DNA of 64,000 nt, from contig NC_083339.1 in the NCBI RefSeq assembly GCF_019175385.1, positions 44,731,330-44,795,329 of the forward strand. Direction: 5' to 3'. Position 1 is the stretch's first letter. Every line of letters starts with the position of its first letter. The position numbers and the translations under genes were made by a program. The DNA comes from Lycium barbarum (taxonomy: Eukaryota > Streptophyta > Magnoliopsida > Solanales > Solanaceae). This document shows positions 36,501 through 46,938 of this stretch, in pieces. Below the pieces are notes generated by a model. That model did no database searches and was not told where the DNA came from. It was given only the letters and a program-made list of their open reading frames with translations.

Positions 36501-37708
36501 CGCCTTAAGGTGTGAAATAAACTTACCTTTCGGCGATGCTGTATTACCTGTCCACTCTATAACTGGTTCCCCAGGAAATTGGAAGCGAACCACCTTTTTC
36601 TGACAATCAACATTAGCATAACAGGATGCTAGCCAGTCCATGCCCATAATAACATCAAATTCAATCATATCTAACTCCACCAGATCTGCCTTAGTATCTC
36701 AGCCACATATAATTACAGAACAATCTTTATATACCTGTCTCGCTATAATAAAATCCCCAATCGGTGTAGCTACTTCAAATGGGTCTATGGTTCGGGTGTT
36801 ATTCCAATTTTTCTAGCGACGAGAGGAGCAATATATGACAAAGTAGAACCTGGATCGATCAATGCATATACAGATCGAAAGAAGACCAATAATGTACCTG
36901 TGACGACATTTGGCGACGCCTCCTGATCCTGGCAGCTGGCCAAGGCATATATGCGGTTCGAAGGACCGCTAGAATTGGAAACTCCACCACGGCCTCTGCC
37001 GCGGCCCGCTGGTGCCGGTGTATCCTGCCCCGTGGGGCGCATAGCTACGGAAAAAAATGATGACCCAGCAGCTGATCCGGTAGGCTGAGCTGCACCGCCC
37101 AAATTACCCTTATACGGGCACTCTCTCACAGTGTGACCCTGGCGGCCACAAGAAAAACAAGCACCTGTAGCACGATAGCACTCTCCAGGGTGGTGCCTCC
37201 CACAATACGAACACTGAGGCCTGGGTGGTCTCGTCTGACCGGAACTCCTGTCTATCCGCGAACCTGAAGCCCTGCAGCTCTGGCCTGCTCGGACGCTCCT
37301 GCCCCTCTGTCTCAGCAGTAAAAATCTGTCAGCCCTAGCTCGCCGCAGCTCCGGAGGCAAAAAGTGGCAAAGAAAGGCCTCAGTAAACTCGGCCCACACT
37401 GCTGGGGGAGCGCCGTCGCCTCTGGACAACTCCCAGGACTCATACCAATTAGCAGCTACATCGTGCAAACGATATGAAGCCAACTCAACAGACTCGGTCG
37501 CAGAAGCCTTAATCAACCGTAACGTACGTTGTATCTGTCTGATGAATTCCTGGGAATCCTCCTCGGGCTTTGTCCCGAAGAACTCTGGAAGATTACAAGT
37601 CAAGAACTCACGGGCCCTCGAGCTATCATGTCTGTCTGCATAATTACCCCCAAATCCGTGCTTATGAACCTGCACCGCCACCAATCTGGTCAGCAACTGG
37701 ACCGCTTC
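33553..37708 (-). pseudogene. Element 3 gag (C-terminal part) and pol, broken
   Basis: Reading down from 37708, a gag core continues from across element 4 (LTRLVAVQVH, then [19 protein letters not shown]). A deletion follows that joins the gag core directly to the knuckle region (CFSCGRQGHTVRECP, about 37140). Then come protease ([12 protein letters not shown], about 36850), RT with [10 protein letters not shown] (about 35930; Asn replaces the second Asp of the catalytic pair), RNase H, integrase and a chromodomain tail ending near 33553. An RT segment of about 100 bp is missing near 36266. Stops lie at 36112 (TAA), 35275 (TAG), 34651 (TAG, normally Trp) and 34111 (TAG, normally Gln). The loss of the catalytic aspartate alone would inactivate RT. 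Confidence 0.9.
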
Positions 37709-38113
37709 TGTCACGACCCGACTAGGGGCCGTGACGAGTACCCGATACTTGTACCGAGCTCCCTTATCTATCATATTACCTTTACCTCTTAGCAAGCCGT
37801 GTAAACAGAGCCATTTCTTTTTAACATTAACATTAGCAGCGTCATTCTGAACATAAACTAGTATACTTCGTTGTTACTTTATACAACAATAATGCCGAGA
37901 CACCATACATATATCTGTACCTGACTGACTATACATATCTGTCTACGAGCCTCTAGATATAGTACACTTATACATAGAAAGTGCCAAATACTGTCGTGCC
38001 CGAATATACATACACACAAAATAGTACCGCGGGAGTGAGGCTCCGGAACAACTGGAGCACTGTAGAGTACCGCTGGTAGAGCTCCTAAGAATCACGTCCA
38101 CCTGTCTGCTGAC

Positions 38114-38165
38114 CTGCGCGGCATGAAACGCAGCGTCCACAAGAAGGGACGTCAGTACGAATAGT
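38114..38165 (-). promoter_or_regulatory. Three consecutive hairpins in type III LTR
   Basis: CTGCG (38114-38118) pairs with CGCAG (38129-38133), and CGTCC (38134-38138) with GGACG (38147-38151). The third stem, GTAC/GTAC, is intact only in the other LTR (about 43749-43763); here it reads GTAC/GGAC. The first stem has C-G where type I has T-A, a compensatory change. Confidence 0.55.
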
Positions 38166-38774
38166 GGACCGAGTATGTAAGGCATAAAAGATAATATAAA
38201 CAGTAATCTAGAGTACGATTAACAATATCATAGAGTCATAGGACATATAACGAGGCAGGAAGGTAACCTGTACGTGGGAAGGCCCCTTTTCAGGTCGGCT
38301 GTCATGTAGGCTTGTCTTTTCACCTTTGAAACATTTCTTTTCATAGGCATAGGAATTAACATTTATATATTACTTATTCTCGTGTACAGAAAACAGTACA
38401 TTTCAGTAAACAATATCTTTTATTCACATTTACAGACGCCGAATACATCGGCTCTTCCAACCCCCTCCCCAACGGTGTCCCAACACATTACATCATATAT
38501 ATATCATACATTATATATATACAGACGCCGCGTACGGCTCTCCCATATCCCGCGTCCGGGCATCCCGCGTCCAGGGTGGAATCCAGCTGAATCAGATGGT
38601 AATATAACAGTGGCCCTTCCCCTTTCCCCATATACATATACATGTACATTTACTTCTCTCTTATACATACACATGTCCCATATACAAGTACTTACCTTAT
38701 ATATATACAAACCCATACACATCTACTTGTAGCACCTAACTAGCATGCACGGGAGTCCAAGGAAAGTTACGCCC

Positions 38775-38871
38775 ATCGGAGTGACGTAAAGTCGGTAGCC
38801 TCCGATTACATTATGGAGTACTTGTGATCGCTTTGTCTCACCTTGAAGGGACAAGTATTTTAAGGCGAGAC
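38775..38871 (-). promoter_or_regulatory. Conserved hairpin pair in type III LTR
   Basis: ATCGGAG (38775-38781) pairs with CTCCGAT (38800-38806). GTCTCACCTT (38835-38844) pairs with AAGGCGAGAC (38862-38871), with one non-Watson-Crick position that becomes a G-U pair in the minus-strand RNA. This supports a role in the sense transcript. Confidence 0.55.
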
Positions 38872-40881
38872 TATCAACGGAGAGTAGTATTACAGTAACC
38901 GTAGAATAAAATCGTGGGCATCATAGATGACAGTCATAGGCTTTGGAGTCTTAGAAAATAAAGTTATAGCTAGGGAATATAAATACGATTCAAAAATTAG
39001 TATATCAATTTCATATTCACATTGGACCCTTAGCTTAAAAATCTTAGTCGTAGAATCGTTTCGGTCGTACTTGTCATAGGTACATTCTCTTGTCTAACAT
39101 TGTCATTATCATTATCCCCATAGAAACATTCTCGTTAGAGTAGTTATAGTACTTATCATTCGGTAATGAGGTCGGGATCAAAAGTCCCCCTTGGATTTAC
39201 TTCAAGTAAGTCAACCAAGGCTATAGGAAAATCCTAGAGTAACGGGTCCACCTCGGGCCGGATGAGGTAGTGTGTACTAGTTGCATATGTTACATGTCGT
39301 GTCATTATTTGTGAGGGTTCTAGGGTAATCGGGTCCCATTTATGCAAGTTATAGGGGTCTAGGAGGTTTTTCCGACCATTGGCACACTTTATAGTTCAAT
39401 TCTATTGAACAAAAGGTAGAAAACTTTAGGTGCGGATTCCGGGGAGCAAAGTTGTCTCCGAGGCTCATACCCAACTTATTTCTGCTAAGACATGCCATAG
39501 AAAGAAGGGTGAAGCCTTACATACCTCTTCCGCTCCTTTTTGCTATTCCAAATTCACGTCGCAATCTCGTCAAAATCTGCAATTTGGTCATAGTTACCAA
39601 AACTCTTATTAGCATACTTAGAGTTAGAATCTTAAGGAAACACTTGGCTACCGAAATTTCGGCAGCATTTCCTCTGTACATACACCATCCTCAACATTCA
39701 ACATAGCCAAATTCTCAACCAACACAATCCGGGAATTCAAACCCGGCCAAACTATTAACATAATCAACAATCGCACTAGCAATTTACACATTTCATCCAA
39801 GATGCATGATTTCAATTTATTACTTTCTTCAAAACCTTCCGACTTCAATGAACACCATAACAACCTTATAGTATATATTCCAACGACATCATACCAATAT
39901 CATTACATACTATCCATGCAAGAACATTATTCTTCAATATACATAATCTTCCAATTACCAATACTTTACCAAACTTATCAAGTCTTTACTTGCAATATGC
40001 AATCTACAACACAACAACTAAAACACTAAATATAACTTGCTCATTATTCTTCAACAAGTCAACACATATACACGACTACATATGCCATATACACGGCTCC
40101 AACATGCATACACCACTACAATCTCTCCAAACTCATTCAACTTCCATTTTCCACATATCATTCACAACAATAACAACCAAACATTAATTAAAATAATTGA
40201 AGCATGACTCCTACACACATATATATATATACACGGCCATATACTATATTCCTATCCTTCATGAATTTCATTCATTTTAGCATACTACAACATATATAAA
40301 CCATGTATAACACATAAAACAAGATTGAAATTCACCTTTCTTCTTCAACTCCTCACTTGCCTATCTCTTGGCAACTTGTATGATTTTGAATCTTTCTTGC
40401 TCCAACAACAACTCTACCTTGTTAAGCACCCTTTTCTTGGTAGGAAATGATTTTTAAGAGAATTTTTATCAAATTTCCTTGGAATTTCTACTCTTGGCCG
40501 AAAGGCCTCCAAAGTTTTCTCCTTCTTTTCTTTCTTTGGTTTTCTTGAAGTTTCTAGACAACTATGTGATAAAGACGACTTAGTCATCTATTTAATTCAC
40601 CCAATACAATTCACTTTGGGCCTAGCCCATAAGCATGGCCGGTTGGGCCTCTCTTTTACTTAAAAAAATATTTCAAGCCCACTTTATATTCTTGGCTAGT
40701 TCTAATAATTTATGAAACATTTGTCCGACTTCCAAATTTGCCCTTCGTCTTTCTCCATATTTCCACTTCTAGACTTTTCATAGGCAAGTCATGTGCCAAA
40801 CAAAATAAAATGTGGCCTTGCTTGTCGTCTTCCCGCAATTGTCTTGAATTATTCGATTGGACGAAAATGCGGGATATAACA

Positions 40882-40917
40882 TCCTCCCCCCCTTAAGAAC
40901 ATTCGTCCTCGAATGTT
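40882..40917 (-). other. Element 4 polypurine tract and adjacent hairpin
   Basis: The minus strand has a purine run (AAGGGGGGGAGGA) against the 3' LTR. AACATTCG (40898-40905) pairs perfectly with CGAATGTT (40910-40917). The autonomous elements have the same arrangement, so element 4 keeps the cis signals it needs for reverse transcription. Confidence 0.8.
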
Positions 40918-41337
40918 AAACTTGCCTCATAGCGTAGTATATTATTTCGGGGAGGTCTCCTTTGTAGATGCCTCATGTCACTTAGCATATTCATCTTAGG
41001 AGCTCAGGTTTCCCTTTGCGATCTTTACAGCTGAAATTCCTCCTTCGTAGCGTCTGCCGCGTCAATCCCCTCACTAGATACGTTCCTATATATTGCCATA
41101 TCCGGGATTCCTTGCCTGAGCTAGTGTGGACTCAATATCGGTCTCACCCTGTGACATCTGCACTTTTCTCCTTCATCCTCAAAACTTTTTGTTGTCATGG
41201 CTTCCCCTTTTCTGTTAGTTTTGTCCGTCTTGGCCTATATGACTCATAGGGGGTTTAACCACTTTCTACACCCCAATTTACTTTGGGCTGCCTACTTTTA
41301 CACTCGTCTCTTGTTTCCGCATTTACGAAATTTTCAG

Positions 41338-41445
41338 CATCTTTCCCAGGGGGTCACCGATCATGAAATTACTCTCACCTGAGCACGCTTAACCTTGAAA
41401 CTTTAATGCATTTCAGTGTCTCGGTGTTAGTACTTTTACTTCCGT
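41338..41445 (-). other. 5S-rRNA-like block in element 4
   Basis: On the minus strand a stretch resembles plant 5S rRNA from about its 5' third onward. It has a GGTTAAGCGTGCTC segment (box A region, near-identical to 5S AGTTAAGCGTGCTT), a GGTGAGAGTA segment and CGGTGACCCCCTGGGAAA (5S box C and 3' part, with changes). The front part is weaker. It sits between gag and the PPT, in the same sense as the element. Two better-preserved copies lie at 58640-58752 and 63428-63537. It is too diverged to be a working rRNA gene. Confidence 0.7.
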
Positions 41446-41572
41446 TTCCTCGCACTTCTTATATCGCATAATATGGGACGCGTTGGGGTCTCGGAAATGT
41501 TCGAACGCACTCATAGCGCATATTCCTCTTTTAATAACTATTTTAGCCTTCGTGATCACAAATATTCACTTT

Positions 41573-43087
41573 TTACCTGTGCGTGTGGCTACTCTTCGCT
41601 CTAATTTCTGAATTCTTGGTATGTTCGGCAATACAAAGAGCAGTGTAGGATAAGATAGAATCTGAATCAACTAATACACATGTCATAGAAAATGCCGAAA
41701 AAGTACCTGTGGCCGCGTCTGCGGGAGGCTCAGGGTCCTGTCGTCCTGTCAGTGCATATTGGCGGTGCGGAGGACCGGCTGAACTAGGTGCCCCTCCTCT
41801 ACCTCGGCTGCGGCCCGCTGGGGCCTGAGAAGTCTGTCCACGAGGGCGCACGGTCGAGGATGAACCGATCGCTGATCCGGCTGGCTGAGTTCGGCCTCCT
41901 TCATCCTTTAGTGGGCAATCACGTACAAAATGGTCAGTTCGACCACAGGCAAAACAACCGCCGGTGTCTAGGTAGCACTGCCTAGAGTGTGGCTTGCCAC
42001 ACCGAGCACATTGTGGTGGGGGAAGCCCCGTCCCGCTAAAATCAGCTCTGTACTGGGATCCTGAAGCTCTAGTACCCTGATCCGGTCCCGAATAGGCGGA
42101 GCGGCCAAATCTTCTATCCGCAAATCGAGGTGGTGCACTGGCCACTGATTGGCCTGAATACCTGGACTGCTCTTGTGCCTGCCCCCCTCTATACTCGCTT
42201 CTAGCCCCAGAAGATCTGCCCCTTTTTCTGGGACCCCTATATGGATAACGCTCCTCTCTCCGTGACTGGTACTGTTCTTCCAGATTTTGGACGTGGGCCT
42301 GGATGCGGGTAATAGTCATCCCGTCCTGGAGTGAAGCCGTCAAGCATTCCTTAACCAAATGTGGCCCTAGCCCACTCACATATCGGTGCACATGATCTCC
42401 CCTATCAGCTATCATGGCTGGGGCATACCTGGCTAACGAGTTAAAACGGAGGCTGTATTCTCGGACGCTCATATTTCCCTGTCTCAGGTTCAAGAACATA
42501 TCGGCTCGAGCCCGTCGAACCTCTGGCGGTAGGAAATGTCGCAGGAACGCATCAGTGAACTCCTGCCAAACCGGAGGGGGTGCATTTGCTCCCCTCGATG
42601 ATATCCAACTACTGTACCACAGAACTGCCACATCCCGCAGCCTGTATGAATCCAACTCTACAGATTCGGTATCTGAAGCATGTATAATCCTCAGAGTCCT
42701 CAGCATCTCATCTATAAAGCTCTGCGGGTCTTCCTCTGGTTTTGACCCATAAAACTCTGGCGGCTTCAGGGTAATAAAGTCACGGGCTCTTGCACTTACC
42801 GCCCTGTCTCCCAAGTCTACATCTTGCCGCTGAGCCTGTGCGGCAACTAACTGGGTCAATAACTGGATGGCCTCTGCCATCTGCTGGCCCGGAGCTGCTG
42901 GCGGTGGGACTGGAGGTGCGGGGGCTGGGGCTGGAACTCTTTCCTGCTCTGCTGGTGCAGGCGGAACAGGAAAAGTCTGAGGGGGAGCTTCATTATGAGA
43001 TTCTCCTTCTTCTAGCTCCCGTTCGACTCTTCTCCCAGCCACCGTCTCGCCCTTCTGGGCGGCCCTAGCTTTCTTCTTTGGCGGCAT
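41573..43087 (-). CDS. Gag protein of non-autonomous element 4 (open frame)
   Basis: The frame is open for 504 codons from MPPKKK at 43087 to TAA at 41573. A start 12 bases upstream is possible, but MPPK is the conserved gag start in the neighbouring elements. A proline-rich N-terminus (residues 35-65) precedes the retrotransposon gag core (about 100-270), which has [33 protein letters not shown] and [18 protein letters not shown]. An Arg/Ser/Gly-rich region follows, then CARCGKPHSRQC and a CCHC knuckle (C-X2-C-X4-H-X4-C, about 378-391). The last about 35 residues start like the protease (CVLVDSDS) but run out into the 5S-bearing module. Gag forms the virus-like particle and binds RNA. This intact frame suggests that the element supplies its own Gag while borrowing pol functions. 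Confidence 0.88.
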   Translation of the reverse strand: MPPKKKARAAQKGETVAGRRVERELEEGESHNEAPPQTFPVPPAPAEQERVPAPAPAPPVPPPAAPGQQMAEAIQLLTQLVAAQAQRQDVDLGDRAVSARARDFITLKPPEFYGSKPEEDPQSFIDEMLRTLRIIHASDTESVELDSYRLRDVAVLWYSSWISSRGANAPPPVWQEFTDAFLRHFLPPEVRRARADMFLNLRQGNMSVREYSLRFNSLARYAPAMIADRGDHVHRYVSGLGPHLVKECLTASLQDGMTITRIQAHVQNLEEQYQSRREERYPYRGPRKRGRSSGARSEYRGGQAQEQSRYSGQSVASAPPRFADRRFGRSAYSGPDQGTRASGSQYRADFSGTGLPPPQCARCGKPHSRQCYLDTGGCFACGRTDHFVRDCPLKDEGGRTQPAGSAIGSSSTVRPRGQTSQAPAGRSRGRGGAPSSAGPPHRQYALTGRQDPEPPADAATGTFSAFSMTCVLVDSDSILSYTALCIAEHTKNSEIRAKSSHTHR

Positions 43088-43203
43088 TACTGAAACCATA
43101 ACATAGGTTTAGGAAAAGAAATATGGAAGCCTGATAGCATAGCTCTATCGCACGATCTCAGAATACAAAGAAGGTCACATTTCCTGAATGCCCTGTAGCC
43201 TCC

Positions 43204-43239
43204 TGTCTATAAGTATGGCGCGCTACACACCCATAGACA
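43204..43239 (-). promoter_or_regulatory. Leader hairpin of element 4
   Basis: TGTCTAT (43204-43210) pairs with ATAGACA (43233-43239). Elements 1-3 have TGTTTAT/ATAAACA at the same place, so one base pair changed on both sides. Confidence 0.55.
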
Positions 43240-43285
43240 AGACTCTACTGGACACGGCTCGTAGACAAACCCCTAGGACCGAACT

Positions 43286-43297
43286 GCTCTGATACCA
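43286..43297 (-). other. Element 4 primer-binding site
   Basis: The minus strand reads TGGTATCAGAGC, a perfect match to the standard initiator-Met-tRNA complement, four bases inside the 5' LTR. Confidence 0.9.
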
Positions 43298-43301
43298 CTT
43301 C

Positions 43302-46300
43302 TGTCACGACCCGACTAGGGGCCGTGACGAGTACCCGATACTTGTACCGAGCTCCCTTATCTATCATATTACCTTTACCTCTTAGCAAGCCGTGTAAACA
43401 GAGCCATTTATTTTTTAACATTAACATTAGCAGCGTCATTCTGAACATAAACTAGTAAACTTCGTTGTTACTTTATAAAACAATCATGCCGAGACACCAT
43501 ACATATATCTGTACCTGACTGACTATACAAATCTGTCTACGAGCCTCTAGACATAGTACACTTATACATAGAAAGGGCCGAATACTGTCGTGCCCGAATA
43601 TACATACACACAAAATAGTACCGCGGGAGTGACGCTCCGGAACAACTGGAGCACTGTAGAGTACCGCTGGTAGAGCTCCTAAGAATCACGTCCACCTGTC
43701 TGCTGACCTGCGCGGCATGAAACGCAGCGTCCACAAGAAGGGACGTCAGTACGAATAGTGTACCGAGTATGTATGGCATAAAAGATAATATAAACAGTAA
43801 TCTAGAGTACGATTAACAATATCATGGAGTCATAGAACATATAACGAGGCAGGAAGGTAACCTGTACGTGGGAAGGCCCCTTTTTAGGTCGGCTGTCATG
43901 TAGGCTTGTCTTTTCACCTTTGAAACGTTTCTTTTCATAGGCATAGGAATTAACATTTATATATTACTAATTCTCGTGTACAGAAAACAGTACATTTCAG
44001 TAAACAATATCTTTTATTCACATTTACAGACGCCGAATACATCTGCTCTTCCAACCCCCTCCCCAACTGTGTCCCAACACATTACACCATATATATATAT
44101 CATACATTATATATATACAGACGCCGCGTACGGCTCTCCCATATCCCGCGTCCGGGCATCCCGCGTCCAGGATAGAATCCAGCTGAATCAGGTGGTAATA
44201 TAACAGTGGCCCTTCCCCTTTCCCCATATACATATACATGTACATTTACTTCTCTCTTATACATACACATGTCCCATATACAAGTACTTACCTTATATAT
44301 ATACAAACCCATACACATCTACTTGTAGCACCTAACTAGCATGCACGGGAGTCCAAGGAAAGTTACGCCCATCGGAGTGACGTAAAGTCGGTAGCCTCCG
44401 ATTACATTATGGAGTACTTGTGATCGCTTTGTCTCACCTTGAAGGGACGAGTAATTTAAGGCGAGACTATCAACGGAGAGTAGTATTATAGTAACCGTAG
44501 AATGAAATCGTAGGCATCATAGATGACAGTCATAGGCTTTGGAGTCTTAGAAAATAAAGTTATAGCTAGGGAATATAAATACGATTCAAAAATTAGTTTA
44601 TCAATTTCATATTCACATTGGACCCTTAGCTTAAAAATCTTAGTCGTAGAATCGTTCCGGTCGTACTTGTCATAGGTACATTCTCTTGTCTAACATTGTC
44701 ATTATCATTATCCCCATAGAAACATTCTCGTTAGAGTAGTTATAGTACTTATCATTCGGTAATGAGGTCGGGATCAAAAGTCCCCCTTGGATTTACTTCA
44801 AGTAAGTCAACCAAGGCTATAGGAAAATCCGAGAGTAACGGGCCCACCTCGGGCCGGATGAGGTAGCGTGTACTAGTTGCATATGTTACATGTCGTGTCA
44901 TTATTTGTGAGGCTTCTAGGGTAATCGGGTCCCATTTATGCAAGTTATAGGGGTCTAGGAGGTTTTTCCGACCATTGGCACACTTTCTAGTTCAATTCTA
45001 TTGAACAAAAGGTAGAAAACTTTAGGTGCGGATTCCGGGGAACAGAGTTGTCCCCGAGGCTCGTACCCAACTTATTTCTACTAAGACATGCCATAGAAAG
45101 AAGGGTGAAGCCTTACATACCTCTTCCGTTCCTTTTTGCTATTCCAAATTCACGTCGCAATCTCGTCAAAATCTGCAATTTGGTCATAGTTACCAAAACT
45201 CTTATTAGCATACTTATAGTTAGAATCTTAAGGAAACACTTGGCTACCGAAATTTCGGCAGCATTTCCTCTGTACATACACCATCCTCAACATTCAACAT
45301 AGCCAAATTCTCAACCAACACAATCCGGGAATTCAAACCCGGCCAAACTATTAACATAATCAACAATCGCACTAGCAATTTACATATTTCATCCAAGATG
45401 CATGATTTGAATTTATTACTTTCTTCAAAACCTTCCGACTTCAATGAACACGATAACAACCTTATAGTAAATATTCCAACGACATCATACCAATATCATT
45501 ACATACTATCCATGCAAGAACATTATTCTTCAATATACATAATCTTCCAATTACCAATACTTTACCAAACTTATCAAGTCTTTACTTGCAATATGCAATC
45601 TACAACACAACAACTAAAACACTAAATATAACTTGCTCATTATTCTTCAACAATTCAACATATATACACGACTACATATGCCATATACACGGCTCCAACA
45701 TGCATACACCACTACAATCTCTCCAAACTCATTCAACTTCCATTTTCCACATATCATTCACAACAATAACAACCAAACATTAATTAAAATAATTGAAGCA
45801 TGACTCCTACACACATATATATATACACGGCCATATACTATATTCCTCTCCTTCATGAATTTCATTCATTTTGGCATACTACAACACATATAAACCATGT
45901 ATAACACATAAAACAAGATTGAAATTCACCTTTCTTCTTCAACTCCTCACTTGCCTATCTCTTGGCAACTTGTATGATTTTGAATCTTTCTTGCTCCAAC
46001 AACAACTCTACCTTGTTAAGCACCCTTTTCTTGGTAGGAAATGATTTTTAAGAGAATTTTTATCAAATTTCCTTGGAATTTCTACTCTTGGCCGTAAGGC
46101 CTCCAAAGTTTTCTCCTTCTTTTCTTTCTTTGGTTTTCTTGAAGTTTCTAGACAGCTATGTGATAAAGATGACTTAGTCATCTATTTAATTCACACAATA
46201 CAATTCACTTTGTGCCTAGCCCATAAGCATGGCCGGTTGGGCCTCTCTTTTACTTAAAAAAATATTTCAAGCCCACTTTGTATTCTTGGCTAGTTCTAAT

Positions 46301-46475
46301 AATTTATGAAACATTTGTCCGACTTCCAAATTTGCCCTTCGTCTTTCTCCATATTTCCACTTCTAGACTTTTCATAGGCAACTCATGTGCCAAAAAAAAT
46401 AAAATGTGGCATTGCTTGTCGTCTTCCCGCGATTGTCTTGAATTATTCGATTGCACGAAAATGCGGGATATAACA
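43302..46475 (-). mobile_element. Element 4 5' LTR
   Basis: 3,174 bp, from TGTCACGACCCGACTAGG to GGGATATAACA, with the same internal landmarks as the 3' LTR. The third stem of the hairpin block (GTAC/GTAC) is intact here. Confidence 0.94.
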
Positions 46476-46735
46476 GCATCTCTCATGGGCCTATCCTCCG
46501 CCCCTAGCTGTGGAGCTGGAGGCTCGGGCACTGGAACCTTGGGAGCTGGCGGTGGAGCCGCCCCCTGATCTGCAGCTGCTGCTGCTCCAATCCCCTTTGG
46601 TAGTGGCGGTGTAGCGGAGCCCTCTGACTGGGGCATAATCTCGGCACGGGCCCTGGTAATCCTCTGGGCCTGGCTAGTCTCTCCCGCTGCTACTGACTTG
46701 CCCTTCTGGGCAGCTGTCGCCTTTTTCGGAGGCAT
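46476..46735 (-). pseudogene. Element 3 gag N-terminus
   Basis: An ATG at 46735 (MPPKKATAAQKGK) opens a gag N-terminal region with a long Pro/Ala-rich stretch. It reaches RPMRDA at 46476, where element 4 inserted. The frame continues on the other side of element 4 at 37708 (VQLLTRLVAV). This shows the insertion point is within gag, about 87 codons from the start. Confidence 0.88.
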
Positions 46736-46842
46736 GGCTGGAAACATAACAATTTGTTAGGGAGGAGTCATCCTGATAATACATCTCTATCGGACGATCT
46801 AAGATAAGAAGGAAGGGTAGCATCCTAATGTCCTGTAGCTTT

Positions 46843-46880
46843 CTGTTTATAGATGTGGTGCATAACACACCGATAAACAG
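46843..46880 (-). promoter_or_regulatory. Leader hairpin of element 3
   Basis: CTGTTTAT (46843-46850) pairs with ATAAACAG (46873-46880). The outer C-G pair replaces the T-A pair of element 1, a compensatory change. Confidence 0.55.
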
Positions 46881-46922
46881 GACTCTACTAGACACGGTCT
46901 GTAGACACTCCGAGGAGAAACC

Positions 46923-46934
46923 GCTCTGATACCA
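46923..46934 (-). other. Element 3 primer-binding site
   Basis: The minus strand reads TGGTATCAGAGC, the perfect initiator-Met-tRNA complement, four bases inside the LTR. Confidence 0.9.
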
Positions 46935-46938
46935 CTTT

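Larger units (their letters stand above)
37709..40881 (-). mobile_element. Element 4 3' LTR
   Basis: 3,173 bp, from TGTCACGACCCGACTAGG to GGGATATAACA. By eye it differs from the 5' LTR at only a few positions per few hundred bases. It carries the three-hairpin block (38114-38165), the hairpin pair (38775-38871), short TA-rich runs and an A/C-rich section at about 39660-40340. Confidence 0.94.
37709..46475 (-). mobile_element. Element 4: type III gag-only non-autonomous LTR retrotransposon
   Basis: This 8.8-kb element has LTRs of 3,173 and 3,174 bp but only 2,420 bp between them. That space holds a PBS, one open gag frame, a 5S-like block and a PPT; RT, RNase H and integrase are absent. It lies in the gag of element 3 with duplication GCTTC (37704-37708) / GCATC (46476-46480), one mismatch. 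The near-equal LTRs suggest a recent insertion. Gag-only LTR elements are known in plants (often called TR-GAG) and are thought to be mobilised by autonomous relatives. The added 5S-like module is not part of that usual description. Confidence 0.92.

Noticed and set aside
37709..46475. Segmental duplication explaining the two near-identical 3.2-kb blocks
   Set aside because: The blocks end in matching LTR termini with a PBS and PPT at the proper inner edges and a 5-bp target duplication outside, so they are LTRs of one element.
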